Below are positions 32,288 through 40,487 of a DNA stretch of 64,000 nucleotides, piece after piece; within the stretch, counting starts at the first letter, position 1, and each line of letters starts with the position of its first letter. The translations under genes and the position numbers were made by a program. The notes below the pieces were generated by a model. The model saw only the letters and a program-made list of their open reading frames with translations. It did not search any database and had not been told where the DNA came from. Source of the stretch: Cellulomonas sp. C5510 (GTDB taxonomy: Bacteria > Actinomycetota > Actinomycetes > Actinomycetales > Cellulomonadaceae); the NCBI RefSeq assembly GCF_019797765.1, contig NZ_CP081862.1, forward strand, positions 2,914,001 through 2,978,000, read 5' to 3'.

Positions 32288-32398
32288 CCCTCGGAGGCTC
32301 CGACGGGCATCGGTGGTCGACGCGTGGGATCGGAGGCCTCCGCGGACACCCCCGATCCCACGCGCACCCCTCCGAACACCGTGGGAGCCTCCGAACGC
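32288..32398 (+). repeat. 112-bp structured repeat, copy C
   Basis: Nearly identical to copy B: over about 106 bp I find four substitutions and one missing base, with the far right end diverged. It starts 189 bp after the start of B, so B and C look like a recent tandem duplication. Two further 19-bp units built on GGAGGCTCCGAG follow at 32405-32442. Confidence 0.85.
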
Positions 32399-32404
32399 CG
32401 CGCG

Positions 32405-32442
32405 GGAGGCTCCGAGCGGCGCGGGAGGTTCCGAGCGGCGCG
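32405..32442 (+). repeat. 19-bp tandem repeat, two units, next to repeat copy C
   Basis: GGAGGCTCCGAGCGGCGCG and GGAGGTTCCGAGCGGCGCG in tandem, one base different, both built on the same GGAGGCTCCGA core as the larger element. Confidence 0.7.
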
Positions 32443-32514
32443 GGGGACTCCGCCGGGGGTGGGGGCAGACGTTCGCGGGGTGCGCGGCGGGGTGGGGGTG
32501 CCATCATCGGTGGC

Positions 32515-32880
32515 ATGGACGACGTCGTCGGGCGCACGTGGCAGTTCGTGGAGGTCGCGGGGGTGCCGGTGCCGCCGGGCGAGCCGCACCGGTCGCGGCC
32601 GGCGCTGACGTTCGCCGGGGACGGGCAGGTCTACGGCACGGGCGGCGTGAACCGGCTGCGCGGGACCTGGTCCTGGGAGGACGGCACGCTCACGTTCGGG
32701 CCGGTGGTGACGACGCTGATGGCCGGCACCCCGGAGCACACCGCCCGGGAGCGGGTGGTGCTGGAGCTGCTCGGCGCACCGCTGCGTGCGCGGGTCGACG
32801 GCGACGCGCTCGTGCTCACGGACCCGGACGGGCGGGTCAGCCGCCTGCTGCCCGCCCCGCCCGGGGAGTCCGAGGTCTGA
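32515..32880 (+). CDS. META/HslJ-like domain protein
   Basis: Small protein with a META-domain pattern (as in HslJ): VGRTWQFVEVAGVPVPPGEPHRSRPALTF near the start, VYGTGGVNRLRGTWSWEDGTLTFGPVVTTLMAG in the middle, and LVLTDPDGRVSRLLPA at the end. The 121 residues carry no signal peptide, so it is probably cytosolic, unlike E. coli HslJ. Function unknown. ATG at 32515 is preceded by CATCAT at the leaderless distance (8 nt). It converges on hemQ 22 bp away. Confidence 0.82.
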   Translation: MDDVVGRTWQFVEVAGVPVPPGEPHRSRPALTFAGDGQVYGTGGVNRLRGTWSWEDGTLTFGPVVTTLMAGTPEHTARERVVLELLGAPLRARVDGDALVLTDPDGRVSRLLPAPPGESEV

Positions 32881-32902
32881 GGCCCCGGGGACGCCGTCCG
32901 CG

Positions 32903-33640
32903 TCAGTCGCGCGGCTGCCGCTCCGCCCACTCGGCGAGCTCGACGCGCGGGCCGGTGTAGAACGGCACCTCCTCGCGGACGTGCCGGCGGGCGCCGGTGT
33001 TCCGCAGGTCGCGCATGAGGTCGACGATGCGGTGGAGCTCGTCGGCCTCGAACCCGAGGATCCACTCGTAGTCGCCCAGCGCGAACGACGACAGCGTGTT
33101 CGCGCGGACGTCCGCGTAGTCGCGGGCGGCGTGCCCGTGCTCGCGCAGCAGCTCGCGGCGCTCGGCGTCAGGCAGCAGGTACCACTCGTAGGACCGCACG
33201 AACGGGTACACGCACAGGTAGGCGCGCGGCTCCTCGCCCGCGAGGAACGCCGGGACGTGCCCGCGGTTGAACTCGGCGGGCCGGTGCATCGCGGCCACCG
33301 ACCACACGGGCAGCAGGTGCTCGCCGAGACCGCTGGCGCGCAGCCGGTGGAACGCGTCCTGCACGGCCTCGATCGTCGGGGCGTACCACCACACCATGAG
33401 GTCCGCGTCGGCGCGCAGGCCGGCGACGTCGTACCAGCCGCGGACGACGAGCCCCTCGGGGGCGTCCGGCCCGGTCAGGGCGTCGAGCGCTTCGGCGACC
33501 AGCCGCTCGCGCACGTCGGGGTCGGCGGGCAGGGCCGACGCCGTCTCGAACACCGCGTACATGGCGTAGTGGATCGAGCGGTTGATCTCGTCCGCGACCT
33601 CGGGGGTGTGCCCGCCGACCGGGGGCGTGGTGCTGGTCAT
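32903..33640 (-). CDS. hemQ: Coproheme decarboxylase HemQ
   Basis: Last step of the coproporphyrin-dependent heme pathway of Gram-positive bacteria: it decarboxylates coproheme to heme b with peroxide. The 245-residue chlorite-dismutase-fold protein shows [11 protein letters not shown] at the N-terminus, [21 protein letters not shown], the loop [16 protein letters not shown] (the Tyr that becomes a radical lies here), a proximal-His region [33 protein letters not shown], and a late [29 protein letters not shown] at 33640 has AAGGAG 10 nt upstream and overlaps the end of hemH (ATGA). Confidence 0.95.
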   Translation of the reverse strand: MTSTTPPVGGHTPEVADEINRSIHYAMYAVFETASALPADPDVRERLVAEALDALTGPDAPEGLVVRGWYDVAGLRADADLMVWWYAPTIEAVQDAFHRLRASGLGEHLLPVWSVAAMHRPAEFNRGHVPAFLAGEEPRAYLCVYPFVRSYEWYLLPDAERRELLREHGHAARDYADVRANTLSSFALGDYEWILGFEADELHRIVDLMRDLRNTGARRHVREEVPFYTGPRVELAEWAERQPRD

Positions 33641-34869
33641 CGTCCTGCTGCTCCTTCGCTGCCGTGCTGCTGCTGGGGCCCGGGCTGCTCGGCCCGCGGC
33701 TCGTCCGATCCGGACACCGCGGGGATGCCGGTGTCGACGCCGGCGCGCTGGAAGCAGCAGCCGACGGCGCACCGGTCGGGCCACGCGTCCAGGGCGCCGA
33801 CGGTGACGCGCTCGGGCTGCTCGCCGCGCTCGGCGGCCGCGCGCTCGACCATGAGGTCGACGAGCCCGGCGACGAACGGCGCCCGCGTGGACGCCGACCC
33901 GGCGCGCACCGCGGTGACGCCGAGGTCGCGGGCGGTCGCCATGGCCTCGGTGTCGAGGTCGTAGGCGACCTCCATGTGGTCGGACACGAACCCGATCGGC
34001 GACATGACGACGCCGGTGACGCCGGCCGCGGCGCGCTCGGTCAGCACGTCGTTGATGTCGGGCTCGAGCCACGGCTGCGACGGCGGCCCGGACCGGGAGC
34101 AGAACGCGAGGCTCCACGAGGGCTCGACGCCGAGCTCGGCGGCGACGAGCGCGGCGACCTGCGTGCACGCGTCCTCGTGCTGCGCGACGTAGCCGGGGCG
34201 GGCGGCGGCGGAGCCGGCCTCCATGGCGAGCGGGATGGAGTGCGTGACGAACAGCAGCGGGGCGTCGGCGACGACGTCCGCGACCGGCCGGCCGGTGCGC
34301 TCGGCGAGCTCGCCGAACGCCTCGACGACGGCGTCGGCGTTCGCCCGGACGAAGCCGGGGTGGTTGAAGTAGTGCCGCAGCTTGTCGACGCGGACGCCCG
34401 CGACGGCCTCCGCTTCGGCCGGCACGGGGTCGGCGCCGGCGACGCCCGCGAGCGCCGCCGCGACGTGCTCGCGGTACTGCCGGCACCCGGAGTACGACCC
34501 GTAGGCCGACGTGACGAGGGCCAGCACCCGGCCGGCGCCGCGCCCGCGCAGGTCCGCCAGGGCGCCCTCGGTGTACGGCTCCCAGTTCCGGTTGCCCCAC
34601 ACCAGCGGCACGTCGAGGCCGCGGGCGTCCATCTCGGCCCGCAGCGCGGCGAGCAGGGCGCGGTTCTGGTCGTTGATGGGGCTCCGCCCGCCGAACAGGG
34701 CGTAGTGGCGGCTGACCTCGACGAGCCGCTCCTCCGGGATGCCCTTGCCGCGCGTCACGTTGCGCATGAACGGCAGGACGTCCTCGGGCTTCTCCGGGCC
34801 GCCGAACGAGAGCAGAATCACCGCGTCGTACGGGGCGAGAGACGACGCCGTCAGGGTGGGGGCAGACAC
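33637..34869 (-). CDS. hemH: Ferrochelatase (coproporphyrin type) HemH/CpfC
   Basis: Inserts iron into coproporphyrin III, giving coproheme for HemQ. The 410-residue protein has [19 protein letters not shown] near 17, [12 protein letters not shown] near 58, [14 protein letters not shown] near 120, [10 protein letters not shown] near 205 (conserved His) and [20 protein letters not shown] near 285 (metal-binding region). A Cys in SGCRQY and the C-A-V-G-C-C cluster near 370 resemble the [2Fe-2S] ligands of other actinobacterial ferrochelatases; cluster binding is inferred. The last 30 residues are a polar Gln/Pro/Glu tail. GTG at 34869; a GATCAT hexamer lies at the leaderless distance. Confidence 0.95.
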   Translation of the reverse strand: MSAPTLTASSLAPYDAVILLSFGGPEKPEDVLPFMRNVTRGKGIPEERLVEVSRHYALFGGRSPINDQNRALLAALRAEMDARGLDVPLVWGNRNWEPYTEGALADLRGRGAGRVLALVTSAYGSYSGCRQYREHVAAALAGVAGADPVPAEAEAVAGVRVDKLRHYFNHPGFVRANADAVVEAFGELAERTGRPVADVVADAPLLFVTHSIPLAMEAGSAAARPGYVAQHEDACTQVAALVAAELGVEPSWSLAFCSRSGPPSQPWLEPDINDVLTERAAAGVTGVVMSPIGFVSDHMEVAYDLDTEAMATARDLGVTAVRAGSASTRAPFVAGLVDLMVERAAAERGEQPERVTVGALDAWPDRCAVGCCFQRAGVDTGIPAVSGSDEPRAEQPGPQQQHGSEGAAGR

Positions 34870-34920
34870 CGCTCCATGATCCCATCGACCCCGCGCGCGC
34901 TGCGGCCCGGCGGCGGCCGG

Positions 34921-34950
34921 ACGGGGCGTGACGTTGTCACGACGCCCCGT
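34921..34950 (-). terminator. Hairpin after the second sugar importer operon
   Basis: Arms ACGGGG and CCCCGT outside, CGTGAC and GTCACG inside, 3-nt loop GTT, with a 3-nt bulge. It starts 4 bp after the permease stop (at 34955), between this operon and hemH. Confidence 0.6.
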
Positions 34951-34954
34951 CAGA

Positions 34955-35950
34955 TCAGCCCTTCACCGCCCCGCCGAGCCCGGCCCCGCGCAGGAACAGC
35001 CGCTGGAACGCCAGGAACAGCAGCACGGGGATCAGCGTCGAGATGGCGAGCGCCGCCATGAGCACGCCGAGGTCGGTGGTGGCCTGCAGGGACGGCAGCC
35101 GCACGGACAACGGCTGGATGTCGGGGTCGCGCAGCACGAGCAGCGGCCACAGGAAGTCCTTCCACGACGCGATGACCGCGAACACCGACACCACGCCGAG
35201 GATGGGCCGGCTCATCGGCAGCACGATCGACCGGAACAGCCGGAACGGTCCGGCGCCGTCGACGCGCGCCGCCTCGAACACCTCCCGCGGCAGGGAGTCG
35301 AAGAACCGCTGCACCAGCAGCACGTTGAAGGCGCTGGCCCCCGCGGGCAGCCACACCGCCCAGTACGAGTTCATCAGCGACCGGCCGAGCACCGGCGGGT
35401 CGAGGATCACCAGGTACAGCGGCACGAGCAGCACGACGGCGGGCACGAACAGCGTGGCCAGCACGGCCCCCTGCACGAGCCGGGCGTACCGCGGCCGCAG
35501 CACGGACAGCAGGTAGCCGCCGGTGGTGGCGACGAGGATCTGGCTCGCCCACGACCCGGCCGCGATGACGACCGTGTTGAGGAAGTACCGGCTGACCTGC
35601 ACGTCGTTCCACGCCGCGCCGAGGTTCTCCCACGCGACGCCGTGCGGGAAGACGGCGAGCGGCGTGCGCAGGATGTCCTGCGTCGGGGTGACCGCGAACT
35701 TCGCGAGCAGCACCAGCGGGCCGAGGCCGCACAGCACGAGCAGCGCGAGCAGGACGCCGTGCGACAGCCGCATCGAGCGGCGCACCACCGGGCGGCGCCA
35801 GTCCGCGGGCGAGAGCGCGCCGCGGTCCTCCTCGTCGCGGGGGCGGCGGCGCCGGCCCGGGACGCCGGGGCGGGCCGGCACGGGGTCGCCGGCCGGTGGC
35901 ACCGCGATCGCCGGCGTCGCGCCGCCGGCCGGGGTCGTCGAGGTCGTCAT
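34955..35950 (-). CDS. Sugar ABC transporter permease (MalG-like), importer 2
   Basis: Second membrane subunit. The 331-residue protein has a polar, Pro/Arg-rich N-terminus (about 60 residues), then helices near 66-85, 125-148, 160-180, 195-212, 240-262 and 295-315. The ATPase-contact loop is EAARVDGAGPFRLFRSIVLPMSRP near 230, and the end is LRGAGLGGAVKG. It starts by ATGA overlap with the other permease. Members of this family import maltose, trehalose, glucosides or glycerol-phosphate; the GH13 gene in the operon favours an alpha-glucoside. Confidence 0.93.
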   Translation of the reverse strand: MTTSTTPAGGATPAIAVPPAGDPVPARPGVPGRRRRPRDEEDRGALSPADWRRPVVRRSMRLSHGVLLALLVLCGLGPLVLLAKFAVTPTQDILRTPLAVFPHGVAWENLGAAWNDVQVSRYFLNTVVIAAGSWASQILVATTGGYLLSVLRPRYARLVQGAVLATLFVPAVVLLVPLYLVILDPPVLGRSLMNSYWAVWLPAGASAFNVLLVQRFFDSLPREVFEAARVDGAGPFRLFRSIVLPMSRPILGVVSVFAVIASWKDFLWPLLVLRDPDIQPLSVRLPSLQATTDLGVLMAALAISTLIPVLLFLAFQRLFLRGAGLGGAVKG

Positions 35951-36900
35951 GACTGGCTCCAGGACCGGGTGAGGCGGAAGTACACGACGGACAGCACGGC
36001 CAGCACGACCGCGAGCATGAGGCTCAGCGCGGTCGCCGCGCCGTAGTCCCCGCCGAGGCTCTGCCCGAACGCGTAGCGGTAGACCAGCAGCAGCACGGTG
36101 ATCGTGGCGTTCGCGGGGCCGCCGTCCGTGAACAGGTACGGCTCGAGGAACACCTGCGCGGTCCCGATGATCTGCAGGATGAACGTGATGAGCAGGACGC
36201 CGCGCAGCTGCGGCATCGTCACGTGCCAGATCTTGCGCCACACGGACGCCCCGTCGACCTCGGCGGCGTCGTACAGCTCGCCGGGCACGGACGTCAGCGC
36301 GGCCAGGTAGATGATGATCGTGCCGCCGGCGCCCGCCCACGTGGCCTCCAGCACGAGCGACGGCATCGCCCAGGACGCGTCCTGCAGCCACGGGACCGGG
36401 CCGAGGCCGACCCAGCCGAGCATCGTGTTGAACACGCCCTCGGGCCGCGCGTCGAAGAAGAACTTCCACAGCAGCACGGCGACGACGGGCGGCACGACGA
36501 CCGGCAGGTACGCGAGGGCGCTGAACAGCCCCTTGGCGCGCCGGACCTCGCTCATGAGCACGGCCGCGAGCAGCGGGACCGGGTAGCCGAACAGCAGCGC
36601 GAGGACCGCGAACCACAGCGTGTTCGTCACGGCGGTCGCGAGCAGCGGGTCGGCCAGCACCGTGCGGAAGTTCTCGAGCCCGACCCAGGCCGTCGTGACG
36701 AGGTTGGTCTCCTGGAGGCTCATCACGACCGCGCGGCCGATCGGCAGCCAGGAGAACAGCCCGAACACCACGAGGACGGGCAGCGCGAACACGAGCGTGC
36801 TCGCGCCGCCGCGGCGGACCCAGGCGGCGGGGGTCCGCCGCGCCTGGGTCCGCCGGGTGGTCCGCCGGGTGGTGCGGGCCCCGTGAGGGAGGGACGTCAC
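35947..36900 (-). CDS. Sugar ABC transporter permease (MalF-like), importer 2
   Basis: First membrane subunit. The 317-residue protein has a very basic start (RTTRRTTRRTQARR), helices near 35-55, 92-115, 128-148, 175-195, 225-250 and 285-305, and the loop DAAEVDGASVWRKIWHVTMPQLRG near 210 for the ATPase. Its GTG at 36900 lies one base after the binding-protein stop (TGACGTG), so the genes are translationally coupled. No ATPase gene follows, as in importer 1. Confidence 0.93.
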   Translation of the reverse strand: MTSLPHGARTTRRTTRRTQARRTPAAWVRRGGASTLVFALPVLVVFGLFSWLPIGRAVVMSLQETNLVTTAWVGLENFRTVLADPLLATAVTNTLWFAVLALLFGYPVPLLAAVLMSEVRRAKGLFSALAYLPVVVPPVVAVLLWKFFFDARPEGVFNTMLGWVGLGPVPWLQDASWAMPSLVLEATWAGAGGTIIIYLAALTSVPGELYDAAEVDGASVWRKIWHVTMPQLRGVLLITFILQIIGTAQVFLEPYLFTDGGPANATITVLLLVYRYAFGQSLGGDYGAATALSLMLAVVLAVLSVVYFRLTRSWSQS

Positions 36901-36901
36901 G

Positions 36902-38293
36902 TCAGCCCGCGTTCTTGTCGAGGATCGCCTGGACGGAGGCGTTCGCGTCCGCCAGGAGCTGGTCGATGTCGGCGTCCTCGTCGGTCAGCACCGCCTGCAC
37001 CACGGTGTCGAGCGCGCCGTACAGCTCCTGGGTGGAGCCGGACGGCTCCGGGATCAGCGGCTGGTCGAAGATGACGTCGGTGAACCCGGTCATCTGGTCG
37101 AGCGGCACGTTGACGAGGTCCGCGATCCACTCCTGGGAGTGGTCGTACTGCTCCTGGCTGAAGATGGGCAGCACGGGCGTGCCGACCGGCTGGCCGGAGG
37201 CGACGAGCGTCTCGGCGTCCTTGACGGCGGCGTCCTGGTCGGTCAGCTTGCGCAGGTAGTAGAAGTCGATCCACTTCACGGCGGCGGACTTCTGCGCGTC
37301 GGAGGCCGACGTGCTCACCGCGGCCAGCGTGCCGCCGCCCAGCACACCCGCGTCGTCACCCTCGAGCGGGACGGCGGTCAGGCCGTAGTCGTCGGGGTTG
37401 ATCGCGTTGGTCTGCACCAGGGAGGTGTAGACGTCCGACCCGGACGTGTACATGCCGATCTGCCCGGCCGCGAACGCCTGGTTGATGGACGACCAGTCGA
37501 GCAGGAAGTTCGCGCCCATGGAGCTGTCCTCCCAGCGCAGGTCGTGCAGGTACTCCAGGGCGGCCTTCGTGCCGTCGTTGTCGAGCGTGGCGGTGTAGGT
37601 CCCGTCGTCGTTCGTCGTCTCGACGCGACCGCCGCGGGCGTACGTCGCGACGGTGAGCTGCCAGCCGCCGGTGTTGTTCTGCGTCATGGTCGCGTAGCCC
37701 GCCTGGCCGGTCGCGTCGGCGATCGCCTTCGCGTCGGCGCGGACCTCGTCCCAGGTGGTCGGCGGGTCGTCCGGGTCCAGCCCGGCCTGCTCGAACAGCG
37801 CGCGGTTGTAGTGCAGGCCGATGCCGTAGACCGACTTCGCGGGGATCGCGTAGACCTTGCCGTCCGCGCCCGTGCCCGCGTCCAGGACGTTCGGGTTGAA
37901 GTCGCCGGCGTACGGCAGCTCCCGGAACTGCGCGTCGATGTCGGCGAGCTGGCCGTTCTCGATCAGCGTCTTGCCGTCGGTGAACGGGATCTCGAACACG
38001 TCGGGCAGCGTCCCGCCGGCGAGCTGGGCGGCGAACGTCGTCGCCTTCCACTCGTACTCCTCCGGCTGGATGTCGATGTCCGGGTTGGCCGCCTCGAACT
38101 GCGCGACCTGCTCGTCGAAGGCGTCGAACGCCTCCTGCTCCGAGCCGGGCAGCAGGGAGACGACGCGCAGGACGGTCTTCCCGCCGGCGCTCTCGCCGTC
38201 GCCGGCGTCGTCGGAGCCGCTGCTGCACGCGGCCAGCAGGGTGAAGGACAGCGCGCCGCTCAGGGCGATCGCGGTGGTGCGTGAGGACCTCAT
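36902..38293 (-). CDS. Sugar-binding lipoprotein of ABC importer 2
   Basis: Extracytoplasmic binding protein. The 463-residue precursor has a short basic start, a hydrophobic core, and the lipobox LLAAC with the lipid-bearing Cys near residue 23, followed by a Ser/Gly/Asp linker. The mature protein has LRVVSLLPGSEQEAFDAFDEQVAQFE and family features such as PDVFEIPFTDGKTLIENGQLADI, GLHYNRALFEQAGLDPDDPPTTWDEV and FAAGQIGMYTSGSDV. ATG at 38293 is preferred over a GTG two codons upstream because GAGGAG is spaced 5 nt before the ATG. It is second in the operon, 90 bp after the GH13 gene; that gap is C-rich on the coding strand, with no feature I recognise. Confidence 0.93.
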   Translation of the reverse strand: MRSSRTTAIALSGALSFTLLAACSSGSDDAGDGESAGGKTVLRVVSLLPGSEQEAFDAFDEQVAQFEAANPDIDIQPEEYEWKATTFAAQLAGGTLPDVFEIPFTDGKTLIENGQLADIDAQFRELPYAGDFNPNVLDAGTGADGKVYAIPAKSVYGIGLHYNRALFEQAGLDPDDPPTTWDEVRADAKAIADATGQAGYATMTQNNTGGWQLTVATYARGGRVETTNDDGTYTATLDNDGTKAALEYLHDLRWEDSSMGANFLLDWSSINQAFAAGQIGMYTSGSDVYTSLVQTNAINPDDYGLTAVPLEGDDAGVLGGGTLAAVSTSASDAQKSAAVKWIDFYYLRKLTDQDAAVKDAETLVASGQPVGTPVLPIFSQEQYDHSQEWIADLVNVPLDQMTGFTDVIFDQPLIPEPSGSTQELYGALDTVVQAVLTDEDADIDQLLADANASVQAILDKNAG

Positions 38294-38383
38294 CGTCACT
38301 CCTCGTGTCGGGTGGTGCGGGGATGGGCGGTCGTGCGGGTGGGTCGGGGGTCGGGTCGGGTGGGAGGTCGGGCCGGGCAGGGG

Positions 38384-40072
38384 TCAGGACGCGGCGCGGA
38401 GCCACACGGCGGTGTCGGGCGGCAGCGCGGCGGCGTCCGCGCGGTCCGCCACGCCCGCCACGCCCGCCACACCCGCGCTCCCCGTGCCGTCGGACGCGAG
38501 CAGCACGCCCGCGTGCTCGGGCAGCGGGACGGGGCGGGCGGACAGGTTGACGACGCAGAGCACGTCGCCGCGGCTGAAGGCCAGCACGCCCGGGTCGGCG
38601 TCCAGCCACCGCAGCTCCCCGTCGCCCAGGCAGGGCTCGGCCCGCCGGAGCGCGAGGGTCGCGCGGTACAGGGCGAGCATCGACGTCGGGTCGGCCTGCT
38701 GCGCCTCGACGGTGAGTGCCGCCCAGGACGCGGGCTGCGGCAGCCACGGCTGGCCCGTCCCGGGGCCGAAGCCGAACGGCGGCCGGTCGCCGGCCCAGGG
38801 CAGCGGGACCCGGCAGCCGTCGCGCCCGGGGTCGACGCCGCCGGAGCGCTCGTGCATCGGGTCCTGCACCGCACCCGGAGGCAGGTCCTCGACCTCGGGC
38901 AGCCCGAGCTCGTCGCCCTGGTAGACGTACAGCGACCCGGGCAGCGCCGCCGTGAGCAGCGCGGCGGCGCGGGCCCGCCGGGTGCCGAGCGCGAGGTCCG
39001 TCGGGGTACCGGCGCGCTTGGTGGCGAAGCTGAACGCCGAGTCCGCGCGCCCGTACCGGGTCACGGGGCGCGTGACGTCGTGGTTCGACAGCACCCAGGT
39101 GGCCGGCGCGCCGACCTCCCGGTGCGCGGCGAGCGTCCGGTCGACCGACGCCCGCAGCGCCGCGGCGTCCCACGGCTGCGTCATGACGTCGAAGTTGAAG
39201 GCGGTGTGCATCTCGTCGGGGCGCAGGTACGCCGCGAACCGGGCCGTGTCCTCGAGCCACACCTCGCCCACCAGCACGCGGGTGCCGGCGTAGGAGTCGG
39301 CGACCTTGCGCCACGCCCGGTAGACCTCGTGCAGCTCGTCGCGGTCGACGTGCGGGTGCGTCCCGGGGGCCGGCGCGGTCCCCTCGGCCGGGAGCTCCGG
39401 CAGTGCCGGGTCCTTGACCAGCAGCGCCGCGGAGTCGATGCGGATGCCGGCGACCCCGCGGTCGAACCAGAACCGCAGCACGTCCTCGTGCTCGGCCCAC
39501 ACGTCGGGGTGCGTCCAGTTGAGGTCCGGCTGCTGGGGCGCGAACAGGTGCAGGTACCACTCCCCCGGCGTGCCGTCCGCGTCGGTGGTGCGCGTCCACG
39601 TCGACCCGCCGAAGCTCGACACCCAGTGCGTCGGGATCCCGTCGCCGTCGGGGCCCGTGCCGGGGTGGAACCAGAACCGCTCCCGCTCGGGCGACCCCGG
39701 GCCCGCGGCCAGCGCGGCGCGGAACCACGGGTGCTGGTCCGAGACGTGGTTCGGGACCACGTCGACGATCGTGCGGATGCCGAGCGCGAGCGCGTCCGCG
39801 ATCAGCGCCTCGGCCTCCTGGAGGGTGCCGAAGGCCGGGTCGATCGCCCGGTAGTCCGCGACGTCGTACCCGCCGTCGGCCAGCGGCGACACGTACCAGG
39901 GCGTGAACCACAGCGCGTCGACCCCGAGGTCCGCCAGGTACGGCAGCCGGCTGCGGACGCCCGCCAGGTCCCCGGTGCCGTCCCCGTCGCCGTCCGCGAA
40001 GGAGCGCGGGTAGACCTCGTAGATCACCGCGTCGCGCCACCAGGTGGGGTCGTCGGTCGGGGGGTGCACCAC
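38384..40072 (-). CDS. GH13 alpha-glucosidase (oligo-1,6-glucosidase-like)
   Basis: Hydrolyses alpha-glucosidic bonds in imported oligosaccharides (isomalto-oligosaccharides, maltose or trehalose-type sugars; which one cannot be told). The 562-residue barrel enzyme has VIYEVYPRSFADGDGDGTGDL at the start, VDVVPNHVSDQHPWF (conserved Asn-His), GIRIDSAALL with the nucleophile Asp near 210, acid/base Glu in VLVGEVWL near 270, and LSNHDVTRPVTRYG near 335. There is no signal peptide, so it acts in the cytoplasm. A GVAGVAGVAD stretch near the end comes from a 9-bp repeat. It leads the operon, behind a repressor operator. Confidence 0.93.
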   Translation of the reverse strand: MVHPPTDDPTWWRDAVIYEVYPRSFADGDGDGTGDLAGVRSRLPYLADLGVDALWFTPWYVSPLADGGYDVADYRAIDPAFGTLQEAEALIADALALGIRTIVDVVPNHVSDQHPWFRAALAAGPGSPERERFWFHPGTGPDGDGIPTHWVSSFGGSTWTRTTDADGTPGEWYLHLFAPQQPDLNWTHPDVWAEHEDVLRFWFDRGVAGIRIDSAALLVKDPALPELPAEGTAPAPGTHPHVDRDELHEVYRAWRKVADSYAGTRVLVGEVWLEDTARFAAYLRPDEMHTAFNFDVMTQPWDAAALRASVDRTLAAHREVGAPATWVLSNHDVTRPVTRYGRADSAFSFATKRAGTPTDLALGTRRARAAALLTAALPGSLYVYQGDELGLPEVEDLPPGAVQDPMHERSGGVDPGRDGCRVPLPWAGDRPPFGFGPGTGQPWLPQPASWAALTVEAQQADPTSMLALYRATLALRRAEPCLGDGELRWLDADPGVLAFSRGDVLCVVNLSARPVPLPEHAGVLLASDGTGSAGVAGVAGVADRADAAALPPDTAVWLRAAS

Positions 40073-40150
40073 GTCGTGCCTCGTTCTCGCCGGCCGCGGG
40101 GTCGAGCTGCGGCATCTCCGTCCGCGACCGTCGTCGGCCGCGCAGCAGGG

Positions 40151-40180
40151 ACACTAAATCCTGCAACACGTTGCGCGCAA
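40151..40180 (-). promoter_or_regulatory. Promoter of the glucosidase/importer operon
   Basis: On the minus strand, -35 TTGCGC (plus 40175-40180), an 18-nt spacer and -10 TAGTGT (plus 40151-40156). The leader would be about 70 nt long. Confidence 0.55.
40163..40180. promoter_or_regulatory. Two overlapping LacI-type palindromes at the operon promoter
   Basis: GCAACACGTTGC (40163-40174; perfect arms GCAAC and GTTGC) overlaps TTGCGCGCAA (40171-40180; perfect palindrome). Together they cover the spacer and the -35, so a bound repressor would exclude RNA polymerase. The half-site GCAA also occurs in the operator at the repressor gene (41524). Confidence 0.65.
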
Positions 40181-40292
40181 GAACTCGACAGGAGCGTTAT
40201 CAAAACGCGACCGTCGTCCGGGCATCGGCGTTCCGGGGTGTGACGAGCGCGACGCGGCCGGGCCGGAGGGCGCGCGGGGAGGCGCGACGACG

Positions 40293-40323
40293 GCACCCGC
40301 CCCGTGCAGGGCAGGGCGGGTGC
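40293..40323 (-). terminator. Hairpin in the gap after the LacI-family gene
   Basis: Perfect 10-bp arms GCACCCGCCC and GGGCGGGTGC with an 11-nt loop, between the repressor stop (40488) and the operon promoter. It would insulate the operon from read-through. Confidence 0.55.
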
Positions 40324-40427
40324 GGGTGCGAGAGCGAGCGCGGGTACGGGCGGGGCGGACGCTCGGGCGGCCCGGCGCGGGCGGGCTCAGGCCACGCGGG
40401 CGGCCCCGGCGCGGGAGGCACGGGGCT

Positions 40428-40478
40428 CCCGGACAGCCCCGGCGCGGGCGACGCAGGCCACCCGGACAGCCCCGGCGC
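40428..40478 (+). repeat. 18-bp direct repeat, two exact copies, period 33
   Basis: CCCGGACAGCCCCGGCGC at 40428-40445 and 40461-40478, in the 415-bp gap between the repressor and the glucosidase gene, just after the repressor stop. More worn copies extend back to about 40385. Confidence 0.7.
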
Positions 40479-40487
40479 CGCGTCCGC

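Noticed and set aside
30860..32398. Insertion sequence around the luciferase-like gene
   Set aside because: The repeats are direct, not inverted, and no transposase or target duplication is visible.
32903..34885. A possible fused HemH-HemQ protein in one minus-strand frame
   Set aside because: The stretch upstream of the hemQ ATG is in a different frame from hemH; hemH is complete in its own frame and overlaps hemQ by ATGA, so they are separate proteins.
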